From an uncultured Lachnospiraceae bacterium (lineage in GTDB: Bacteria > Bacillota > Clostridia > Lachnospirales > Lachnospiraceae), in the NCBI GenBank assembly GCA_947630595.1, contig CANRIG010000034.1, positions 1-32,651 of the forward strand: 32,651 bases of DNA, in the 5' to 3' direction. Numbering within the stretch: position 1 is the stretch's first letter; each line of letters starts with the position of its first letter. Below the pieces are notes generated by a model, which made no database searches, had not been told where the DNA came from, and saw nothing but the letters and a program-made list of their open reading frames with translations. Both the position numbers and the translations under genes were made by a program. Positions 7,669-15,296 of the stretch are shown here, piece after piece.

Positions 7669-7903
7669 AGCGTCACATCCTTCTATAATTATAGGAAACG
7701 ACAAAACGATTTTTGTTTTGCTCGTTTCCCGCGCCGAATTTGCGCTGCGTAAGCAGCATATTTCCGGTGCAAATTCGCGCGCATCCCCCGGAGGGACTGT
7801 AGCAAACGGAAAATATATTTGACGTTTGCTATAAGATATAGTGGTCATGATCATGATATCAGAGCAGACATGCGTTTTTGTCTGCGGTCACAGAACCAGA
7901 ATA
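7669..7903 (-). other. Hairpin-rich spacer between the two membrane protein genes
   Basis: In 235 bp there are several inverted repeats: GGAAACGA with TCGTTTCC near 7694-7728, a GAATTTGC / GCAAATTC pair near 7736-7777, GCAAACG / CGTTTGC at about 7802-7829, the perfect palindrome TCATGATCATGA near 7846-7857, and GCAGACA / TGTCTGC at 7864-7885. A CTATAATTATAG palindrome sits just before the downstream ribosome binding site. A 16-bp direct repeat containing TCACAGAACCAG occurs at 7888 and 7904, the second copy covering the upstream stop codon. No coding sequence is evident. Confidence 0.75.
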
Positions 7904-8965
7904 TCACAGAACCAGGACATAAAACAGACCCAGCAGCACCGAGGGCAGGCAGCAAAGCAGGCCGAGCGCGGTGCGTTTGAAGCTGCGGAAGCGCAGCAGC
8001 CCGGCAAACACGAACAGCCCCATGACAAGCGGCGTGAGGATGATGCCCATCGAGGACAGCAGGCAGCCGCTGAGATTCGCCATGCCGAACAGCAGCCAGG
8101 AGTAGCGCGGATGCTCTTCCATGGTGATCGAGAACGACAGATGAATGAGCAGCGGCAGCATAAACGAGGCCAGCACCGCCTTGCCCTGCCACAGCCTTAC
8201 CATCTGGAAACTGCCGGAATTGTACACCGAATACGCGGAAAACCAGCTGAGTACCGCCGCCAGGAACAGAAAAATGCCGCGCGCATCCGCGTCATCGGGG
8301 AACCACCGTCTGGCAAACTGGTACAGAACCACGTAAACGGCGAACAGGAACACCGCCGGAAACACCGTATGCGCCATGATGGCCGGATGCAGTCCCGCGC
8401 TGAGCTGGCTGACGACCGCCAGAAAGACCGGGAACGGCGATAAAATGTAGCGCCGGTAAGGCACGCGGTAAGGCAGCCCGGTGTAGGCGTTGGTGCTGAA
8501 AATCGTGTCCGTCTCTACGTCCGTGACGGCGGTGGCCACATAGAACGCGTCGTCTGCGTCGTTGTGCGCAAATACGATCACGGCGCAGATTTGAATCAGG
8601 ATTATGATCACTGCGGCTATCAGGAACGGGGAAATGTGCCGGAGCGCCCCGGGCGTGAAGAGCCGCGAACCGCGCTTTTCTGTGGTGTCAGATACCGGCG
8701 CATCCCGAACCGTCAAAATTACGCCCGCCGCAGCCGTCAGAAGCGTGACCGTCCCATAGCAGACGGTCAGCCGGTGCAGCGGCTGATCCAGATAGATCAT
8801 CGGCAGCGTCAGCAGCTCCGCCGCGGAAAACAGGAACAGGTATCCGGCGAGAAAGCTTTCCGCCAGGGAAAACGGGGATTTTTTTCTGAGAAACGGCACT
8901 CCGGCGGCGGTCGGCACAAGCAGCAGCCAGAAGCCGGCCAGGAGGCCCTTTAACGCGAAACTCAT
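7904..8965 (-). CDS. Multi-spanning membrane protein, DUF6077-like
   Basis: A 353-residue protein with about nine hydrophobic segments. After the fourth comes a conserved-looking extracytoplasmic loop with NDADDAFYVATAVT at about 135-148, then LPYRVPYRRY. An acidic DD pair in the first large loop is typical of GT-C membrane glycosyltransferases, and the whole recalls the DUF6077 family of Lachnospiraceae; both statements are from memory. It ends abruptly inside a hydrophobic segment (LLGLFYVLVL), which raises the possibility of a truncated C-terminus. The ATG at 8965 has GGAG seven bases upstream; one two codons earlier is too close to it. Confidence 0.72.
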   Translation of the reverse strand: MSFALKGLLAGFWLLLVPTAAGVPFLRKKSPFSLAESFLAGYLFLFSAAELLTLPMIYLDQPLHRLTVCYGTVTLLTAAAGVILTVRDAPVSDTTEKRGSRLFTPGALRHISPFLIAAVIIILIQICAVIVFAHNDADDAFYVATAVTDVETDTIFSTNAYTGLPYRVPYRRYILSPFPVFLAVVSQLSAGLHPAIMAHTVFPAVFLFAVYVVLYQFARRWFPDDADARGIFLFLAAVLSWFSAYSVYNSGSFQMVRLWQGKAVLASFMLPLLIHLSFSITMEEHPRYSWLLFGMANLSGCLLSSMGIILTPLVMGLFVFAGLLRFRSFKRTALGLLCCLPSVLLGLFYVLVL

Positions 8966-9003
8966 AGGCATTCTCCAGTTTTTTTGCAGAGGATTTATTT
9001 TTT

Positions 9004-9032
9004 ACAATAGCAAGGTTTGCAGAAAAAATCAA
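9004..9032 (-). promoter_or_regulatory. Promoter of the membrane protein pair
   Basis: On the minus strand TTGATT is followed after 17 bp by TATTGT, 39 bp ahead of the start codon. It is back to back with the plus-strand promoter at 9045. Confidence 0.55.
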
Positions 9033-9044
9033 GCCGAAATGCTA

Positions 9045-9073
9045 TTGAAGTGATTCGTAAATTTGGATATACT
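9045..9073 (+). promoter_or_regulatory. Promoter of the DUF2284-like gene
   Basis: TTGAAG, 17 bp, then TATACT. It fires into a duplicated 40-bp leader. Confidence 0.65.
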
Positions 9074-9151
9074 ATAGCAGACGAATCGATACGGAAAGTA
9101 TGCCGGAAAGGCTATAGCCGGCGAAGCGGTACGGAAAATACACCGGAAAGG
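9072..9151 (+). repeat. Duplicated 40-bp leader segment
   Basis: Two adjacent 40-bp units (9072-9111 and 9112-9151) each start with CTATAGC and end with CCGGAAAGG, about 80 percent alike by eye. The second copy leads into the GGAG used by the DUF2284-like gene. Confidence 0.85.
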
Positions 9152-9163
9152 AGCGGGCGGCGG

Positions 9164-9715
9164 ATGGCGGAACAGGAGATGCAGACCTCGGTCGAACAGG
9201 AGCTGCTGCAGCTTCCGATTGTTCAGTATGCATGGCTGAAAATTCAGGATGTGACATTTTCGGAGCGCGTGCGGACGATCTGCCGGCAGGAGTGCCCGCG
9301 CTACGGCAAGAGCTGGGCCTGCCCTCCCGGCGTTGGCAGCGTACAGCAGTGTCAGGAGCGCTGCGGCCGCTACGACGGGCTTTTTGTGTTTACGACGATC
9401 GCCGAGGTGCAGGACATTACTAATATGGAGGAAACGCTGGCAACCCGCGGCGGCCATGAGGAAGTGACGCGGCAGCTGCAAAAGCTGTTCGGCGAATGCG
9501 GCCTGGAGACGCTGGCTCTGTCCGGGGATTCCTGCGCGATCTGCCCGGAGTGCGCTTACCCGGAGCAGCCCTGCCGTTTTCCGGACCGGATGATTCCCTG
9601 CATCGAGGGCTACGGGATTGTGACGCCGCTGCTGGCGGAAAAGGCCGGGATTGTCTTTGACAACGGCGGCAATCTTGTGACCTGGTTCGGGCTGCTCTTT
9701 TACCGGGCGCGCTGA
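9164..9715 (+). CDS. Cysteine-rich metal-binding protein, DUF2284-like
   Basis: A 183-residue cytoplasmic protein with two cysteine clusters: Cys40, Cys44, Cys53, Cys63 and Cys67 in the first (with YGKSWACPPGVG at 47-58), and Cys124, Cys127, Cys130, Cys137 and Cys146 in the second (CAICPECAYPEQPCRFP). This pattern is that of the DUF2284 family of predicted metal-binding proteins common in anaerobes; iron-sulfur or zinc binding is likely, the role unknown. The start is chosen for AAAGGAG about ten bases upstream and because the domain begins here; the frame is open for 49 codons upstream through the duplicated leader. Confidence 0.85.
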   Translation: MAEQEMQTSVEQELLQLPIVQYAWLKIQDVTFSERVRTICRQECPRYGKSWACPPGVGSVQQCQERCGRYDGLFVFTTIAEVQDITNMEETLATRGGHEEVTRQLQKLFGECGLETLALSGDSCAICPECAYPEQPCRFPDRMIPCIEGYGIVTPLLAEKAGIVFDNGGNLVTWFGLLFYRAR

Positions 9716-9776
9716 AATTTCAGGCGCAGAATATTTTGGTGGGATTCTTTGCAGAGTTCACAAAAATACCACAATT

Positions 9777-9806
9777 TTGACACAAATCGGTCAAAAGAGA
9801 TGTATA
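9777..9806 (+). promoter_or_regulatory. Possible promoter of the HtrA-like gene
   Basis: A perfect TTGACA is followed after 18 bp by TGTATA, within a TGTATATACT stretch. The -10 choice is uncertain. Confidence 0.45.
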
Positions 9807-9839
9807 TACTGCAAATATAAAAACAGAGGAGGGATTTCC

Positions 9840-11066
9840 ATGAAGAAGAAAACAATGATTTCGTTACTGGCAGCAGGCGTGCTGACCGTGGGAGCGCTCA
9901 CAGGGCTGACCGGTTTTGCAGATAAAGAAGAAGACAAACAGGCGACCGGTGATTATACTCTGTTGTCGACATCTGAGATTGAAGAGGCGGAGGTGCCGGA
10001 GTCGGTGTCGGCCGACGAGGGCGGCAGCGTGGTTGATGTGGCCAGGGAAGTGATGCCGGCTGTCGTCTCCATCACCAACCGTTCGGTGAAGGAGGTTCAG
10101 AGCCTGTTCAGCAGGTACGGCATGTACTACGGCTTCGGCGGCTACGGAGACCAGCCGTACACCTATGAGAGCGAGAGCCGGGGCTCCGGCATCATCATCG
10201 GACAGAGCGACGACGAGCTGCTGATCTGCACGAACAACCATGTGGTCGAGGACGCGACGGAGATCACCGTCGGATTTGTGGACGACGAAGTGTACGAGGC
10301 GGCTGTGAAGGGCACGGATGCGTCGAACGATCTGGCGGTCGTGGCGGTCAAGATTTCCGATATTTCGGATGAGACGATGGACGCGATCAAGGTAGCCAAG
10401 ATCGGGGATTCCGATACGCTTGAGGTAGGGCAGCAGGTAGTGGCCATCGGCAACGCGCTCGGCTACGGGCAGTCTGTGACGGTCGGCTATGTCAGCGCAC
10501 TCAACCGCACCATCCAGATGGATGGCTACGACAACACGAAGCTGATTCAGACGGATGCGGCCATCAACGGCGGCAACAGCGGCGGCGCTCTGCTGGATAT
10601 GAAGGGCCACGTGATCGGCATCAACTCCGCAAAGGTAGCGGCCAGCGGCGTCGAGGGCATGGGCTATGCGATCCCCATCTCCTATGCACGGCCGATTCTG
10701 GAGGACCTGATGAACCGCAAGACTCGCACGGAGACTGTGGACGAATCCGAGAGCGCATACATCGGCATTTCCGGTGAGGGCGTGACGGAAGAGATGTCCT
10801 CTCTGTACGGCATTCCGAGAGGCATTTATCTGAGAGAGGTCGAGGAGGACAGCCCGGCCGACCAGGCAGGACTCAAACGCGGCGACATCATCACCAAATT
10901 CGACGGCGAGAGCGTCAGCTCGATGGAGGAACTGCGTGAAAAGCTTGCATATTATGCAGCCGGTGAAACGATCAACGTGACGGTCAGCAGAGCGGTAGAA
11001 GGCGAATATACGGAAAACAAAGTCGAAATCACGCTGGGCGCGCTGGCGGATTATACGACGGATTAA
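9840..11066 (+). CDS. htrA: HtrA/DegP-like trypsin-like serine protease with PDZ domain
   Basis: A 408-residue exported or membrane-tethered protease for quality control of misfolded envelope proteins. Residues 1-27 are a signal peptide or anchor (MKKKTMISLL then a hydrophobic core). The trypsin-like domain runs from about 65 to 290 with the triad His134 (TNNHVVED), Asp164 (SNDLAVV) and Ser247 (GGNSGGALL). A single PDZ domain covers about 305-400, with GIYLREVEEDSPADQAGL as its core. The start has GAGGAGGG seven bases upstream and gives a proper signal sequence; an earlier in-frame start would fall on the promoter. Expression is likely stress-dependent in this family, but the sequence shows no operator I can name. 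Confidence 0.95.
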   Translation: MKKKTMISLLAAGVLTVGALTGLTGFADKEEDKQATGDYTLLSTSEIEEAEVPESVSADEGGSVVDVAREVMPAVVSITNRSVKEVQSLFSRYGMYYGFGGYGDQPYTYESESRGSGIIIGQSDDELLICTNNHVVEDATEITVGFVDDEVYEAAVKGTDASNDLAVVAVKISDISDETMDAIKVAKIGDSDTLEVGQQVVAIGNALGYGQSVTVGYVSALNRTIQMDGYDNTKLIQTDAAINGGNSGGALLDMKGHVIGINSAKVAASGVEGMGYAIPISYARPILEDLMNRKTRTETVDESESAYIGISGEGVTEEMSSLYGIPRGIYLREVEEDSPADQAGLKRGDIITKFDGESVSSMEELREKLAYYAAGETINVTVSRAVEGEYTENKVEITLGALADYTTD

Positions 11067-11080
11067 AAAGAAGTGAATAA

Positions 11081-11116
11081 ATATGCATGAGGGTCTGCAT
11101 ATACCTGCATATTTTT
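11081..11116 (+). terminator. Terminator of the htrA gene
   Basis: ATATGCA can pair with either of two TGCATAT copies (11096 and 11106); the second is followed by a run of T. The weak A/T stem makes this a moderate call. Confidence 0.6.
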
Positions 11117-11127
11117 AGAAAAAATAT

Positions 11128-11156
11128 TTGCCAAAACGTCGACCGCATTGTATAAT
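11128..11156 (+). promoter_or_regulatory. Promoter of gdhA
   Basis: TTGCCA, 17 bp, then the consensus TATAAT, giving a start of transcription near 11163 and a 5' leader of about 100 nt. Confidence 0.85.
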
Positions 11157-11158
11157 AG

Positions 11159-12604
<1,446 letters not shown>

Positions 12605-12656
12605 GATACGCCGCAGACAACTGCATATTGAAGAATCAGGCGACAAAGCGATGAAA

Positions 12657-12720
12657 ACCGCCGCGCTGTGGCTTTGCGGGCTCCGATGCCTGCAGTGGTT
12701 CCGGCGCGGCGGTCTTTTTT
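12657..12720 (+). terminator. Terminator of gdhA
   Basis: A ten-pair perfect stem ACCGCCGCGC / GCGCGGCGGT, with a 37-nt partly structured loop, is followed by CTTTTTT. It separates gdhA from sbcD. Confidence 0.88.
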
Positions 12721-12768
12721 ACAGGCTGCAGGGCGCAAAAGGCTCTGCCCTGCGGGAGCGTGAAAGTG

Positions 12769-14139
12769 ATGAAATTTTTCCATATTTCCGACCTGCACCT
12801 CGGAAAGCGCGTCTGCGGCTTTTCGATGCTGGAGGATCAAAAGCACATTTTGCAGCAGATTCTGGAGCTGGCGCAGCAGCAGCGCCCGCAGGGCGTGTGG
12901 ATTGCCGGCGACCTGTATGACAGGCAGGCGCCGCCGGCGGAGGCGGTGGAGCTTGCGGACTGGTTTCTGTCGCAGCTTGCCGGGCTGCGGATTCCGGTGT
13001 GGGCGATCAGCGGCAACCACGATTCGGCGGAGCGGGTCGCTTACGGCAGCCGGATGATGGAGCAGGCCGGCGTCTTTATGTCGCGCGTGTTTGACGGGAC
13101 GCTGCAGCGCTATACCGTGGAAGACTGCGCGGACATCTATCTGATGCCGTATCTGCGCCCGGCGCAGGTGCGCCGCTTTTTCCCGGACAGAACGATTGAG
13201 ACGGCGCAGCAGGCGGCGGAGGCGGTGCTGGAGCGCACCGAACTGCGCGAAAACCGCGTGAATATCCTGCTGATGCACCAGTTTCTGGCGGGGGCGGCGG
13301 TCTGCGATTCGGAGGAGCTGTCTGTCGGCGGCACCGACCAGATCGACGCTTCGGTGGTCGATCAATTTGACTACGTGGCCCTCGGGCATCTGCACCGCCC
13401 GCAGTGCGTGGGGCGGGAGACCGTGCGCTACTGCGGCTCCCCGCTGAAATACTCTTTTTCGGAGGCCGGGCACGATAAGTCGCTGACGGTGGTGGAGATT
13501 AAGAAGAAAGAAGAAATGAGCCGGCCGGGTGTGGAAACCAATGCAGGAAACGGCAGGACGCCGGACGGCGGGGAAACAATGGATGGAAGAGAGACGCCGG
13601 GCGACGGGAAAACGGCGGGCGGAAAAAAGACGCCGGGTAACGGCGAAACAGTGGGCGGAAGAAGAACGCCGGACGGCGGGGATGCGGCAGACGGGAAAAA
13701 GAAGCCGGATAACGAGGATGCAGCGGACGGAAGAAAGATGCTGGAAGGCGAGGATGCAGCGGACAAAATATCGTATGTGACAATTAGTACGATTCCCCTG
13801 AGACCGCGCCTCGACCTGCGCGAAATCCGCGGCCCGATCGAGAAGCTGCTGCAGCCGGAGATTTACCTTGCGGCGAACCCGCAGGATTACCTGCACATCA
13901 CGCTGACGGATGAGCACGAGGTGCTGGACGCGATCGGCCGGCTGCGCGAGGTGTACCCGAACATCATGCGGCTGGATTTTGAGAGCGCCGCTTTTGAGAC
14001 CTCCCCGGAGCCGGAGATTTTACCGGAGGAACAGACGCCGCAGGAACTGTTTGAGACATTTTTCCTGCAGCAGAACGGCAGGAAGCTGGATGAGGAGCAG
14101 CGGGCCGTGGTGGATGAAATTTTGCGGCAGGCGGAATGA
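12769..14139 (+). CDS. sbcD: Exonuclease subunit SbcD with a repeat insertion
   Basis: A 456-residue Mre11-type nuclease subunit of SbcCD, which trims DNA ends and opens hairpins. The calcineurin-like metallophosphoesterase motifs are all present: SDLHLGKR (7-14), GDLYDR (47-52), GNHDS (82-86), LLMHQF (168-172) and GHLHRP (206-211). The capping and C-terminal domains run from about 335. Between them, residues 248-333 are a hydrophilic Gly, Asp, Thr and Lys-rich insertion with six 12-residue repeats that the family lacks; without it the protein would have about 370 residues. The ATG is preferred over a GTG nine bases earlier because GGAG lies ten bases upstream. sbcC is 1.15 kb downstream beyond a toxin-antitoxin pair. 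Confidence 0.94.
   Translation: MKFFHISDLHLGKRVCGFSMLEDQKHILQQILELAQQQRPQGVWIAGDLYDRQAPPAEAVELADWFLSQLAGLRIPVWAISGNHDSAERVAYGSRMMEQAGVFMSRVFDGTLQRYTVEDCADIYLMPYLRPAQVRRFFPDRTIETAQQAAEAVLERTELRENRVNILLMHQFLAGAAVCDSEELSVGGTDQIDASVVDQFDYVALGHLHRPQCVGRETVRYCGSPLKYSFSEAGHDKSLTVVEIKKKEEMSRPGVETNAGNGRTPDGGETMDGRETPGDGKTAGGKKTPGNGETVGGRRTPDGGDAADGKKKPDNEDAADGRKMLEGEDAADKISYVTISTIPLRPRLDLREIRGPIEKLLQPEIYLAANPQDYLHITLTDEHEVLDAIGRLREVYPNIMRLDFESAAFETSPEPEILPEEQTPQELFETFFLQQNGRKLDEEQRAVVDEILRQAE
13555..13770 (+). repeat. Six 36-bp coding repeats in sbcD
   Basis: Six consecutive 12-residue units in exact register, from RTPDGGETMDGR through ETPGDGKTAGGK to the degenerate KMLEGEDAADKI. They sit in the linker after the phosphoesterase domain. 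Confidence 0.93.
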
Positions 14140-14155
14140 CACACAATTGCATGAA

Positions 14156-14590
14156 TCAGTCATTATTGCTTTCAAGAATATGAACCATTTGCCTCGGTGA
14201 TACTACAAAGGGTTTTACAGGAAAGTGTTTTATATTTCCTGTCACAAGATAAGTATTCTCATCAATTTTTCTGTGGGAGAAGGCCACTTCAAAGAAAACG
14301 GCATCATCCAAATCCGGGAATTCTTCTCCTGATGAAATTTTATCTGTGTGAATACCAATTTTTTTAATCTGGCCGATCAGTGTTTTTACATTTGAAAGGT
14401 CGAAATGAAATTTATTCCGACTCAGAACTTCTCCATATTCTTCAAGTATTTCGTTGTTGTAAACGGGTACAAATTGGCCCTGATAGAGATATTCTACGAT
14501 TTTTGCCGGAGCACTCACAGTATTTGTACGGCTCAACAGAGCGGATACAAGCACATTGGTATCGATGACGGCATAGTACAAGTCATTCAC
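14156..14590 (-). CDS. PIN-domain toxin
   Basis: A 144-residue PIN-domain ribonuclease of the COG1569-like group. The first conserved acidic residue is in AVIDTNVLVSAL near the N-terminus, followed by an acidic EEYGEVL segment and the EFPDLDDAVFFEVA motif. TYLVTGNIKHF is the typical last strand. The GTG at 14590 is preferred since it begins the domain and overlaps the end of the antitoxin gene by eight bases (GTGAATGA), which suggests translational coupling; two ATG codons upstream would lie deep in the antitoxin gene. It targets RNA by family analogy. Codon use is more A/T-rich than in sbcD and sbcC, a sign of transfer. Confidence 0.85.
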   Translation of the reverse strand: MNDLYYAVIDTNVLVSALLSRTNTVSAPAKIVEYLYQGQFVPVYNNEILEEYGEVLSRNKFHFDLSNVKTLIGQIKKIGIHTDKISSGEEFPDLDDAVFFEVAFSHRKIDENTYLVTGNIKHFPVKPFVVSPRQMVHILESNND

Positions 14591-14894
14591 CTGCTTTCTT
14601 TTTCCGCTCTGCTCTGGCTGCAGCAATTTCCGCATTGATTTCATCCAGAGTCATATCAGAAAGACCGTTGGCTTCCGCTTCCTGACGCAGAGCTGTAAAT
14701 GCGCGCATTCCCTCAGGGCTTTTGTATGCCGGACGGGAAAGTTTTACTTCAAAAGGAATCCCTCCTTCCGAAAGGCATTTTTTAAAAAATATTTTGATTG
14801 CTGTAGACATATCCAGCCCTAAGCTGTCGAAAAGTTTTGATACATCATTTTTCAGATTTGCGTCAATCCTTGTCTGAATCAAACTTGTTTCCAT
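14583..14894 (-). CDS. RelB/DinJ-family antitoxin
   Basis: A 103-residue protein with the ribbon-helix-helix N-terminus of RelB/DinJ antitoxins: TRIDANLKNDVSKLF, then LGLDMSTAIKIFFKKC, continuing IPFEV. The C-terminal half is helical and charged, ending in AARAERKKKAGE, and would wrap the toxin. AAAGGAGG lies six bases before the ATG. As a rule such proteins bind their own promoter with the toxin as co-repressor. RelB proteins are usually paired with RelE-fold toxins; a PIN partner is less common but known. Confidence 0.88.
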   Translation of the reverse strand: METSLIQTRIDANLKNDVSKLFDSLGLDMSTAIKIFFKKCLSEGGIPFEVKLSRPAYKSPEGMRAFTALRQEAEANGLSDMTLDEINAEIAAARAERKKKAGE

Positions 14895-14928
14895 AGTGGT
14901 CCTCCTTTGTGCCATACTTTTTAATACT

Positions 14929-14957
14929 ATTATATGGATATAGCATATTAAAATCAA
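14929..14957 (-). promoter_or_regulatory. Promoter of the toxin-antitoxin operon
   Basis: On the minus strand TTGATT is followed after 17 bp by TATAAT, 34 bp ahead of the antitoxin start. AGTATTAAAAAGTAT just downstream on that strand could serve the antitoxin as an operator. Confidence 0.75.
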
Positions 14958-15109
14958 GCTTTTGAATGAAAAAAATGTGACAAATCCAGCGTGCAATACA
15001 GACACACCGGAAAGAATCCGGGCAGAAATGTGCGAAAGCGGGCTTGGAGCCGCCCTTGCTTTTTTGGGGCCGACGAAATATAATGCAATATTTCTGTATC
15101 TGTTGCAAA

Positions 15110-15150
15110 TAGGGAACTTTTTAGAGGATAAAAATCTAAAAAGTTCCCTA
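15110..15150. repeat. Perfect 16-bp inverted repeat
   Basis: Arms at 15110-15125 and 15135-15150 pair without mismatch around a nine-nt A-rich loop (TAGGGAACTTTTTAGA with its complement). Neither side has a T tract. It lies in the 335-bp spacer between the antitoxin gene's promoter and the sbcC promoter, which holds no gene that I can see. Confidence 0.9.
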
Positions 15151-15229
15151 TATTTAAAGTCAGAAAATTTTTTTTGCCAAGATATGGGATTGCAGAATTA
15201 CCGGCATCCACCACGCGCGCAAAACTATG

Positions 15230-15258
15230 TTGTGATAAATGCCGCGGTGTATTATAAT
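15230..15258 (+). promoter_or_regulatory. Promoter of sbcC
   Basis: TTGTGA, 17 bp, then TATAAT, 38 bp ahead of the GTG start. It gives sbcC its own transcription, independent of sbcD. Confidence 0.8.
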
Positions 15259-15296
15259 GGAACAAATGTGCTGGCAGAGGACAGGGAGGTGAGCAG

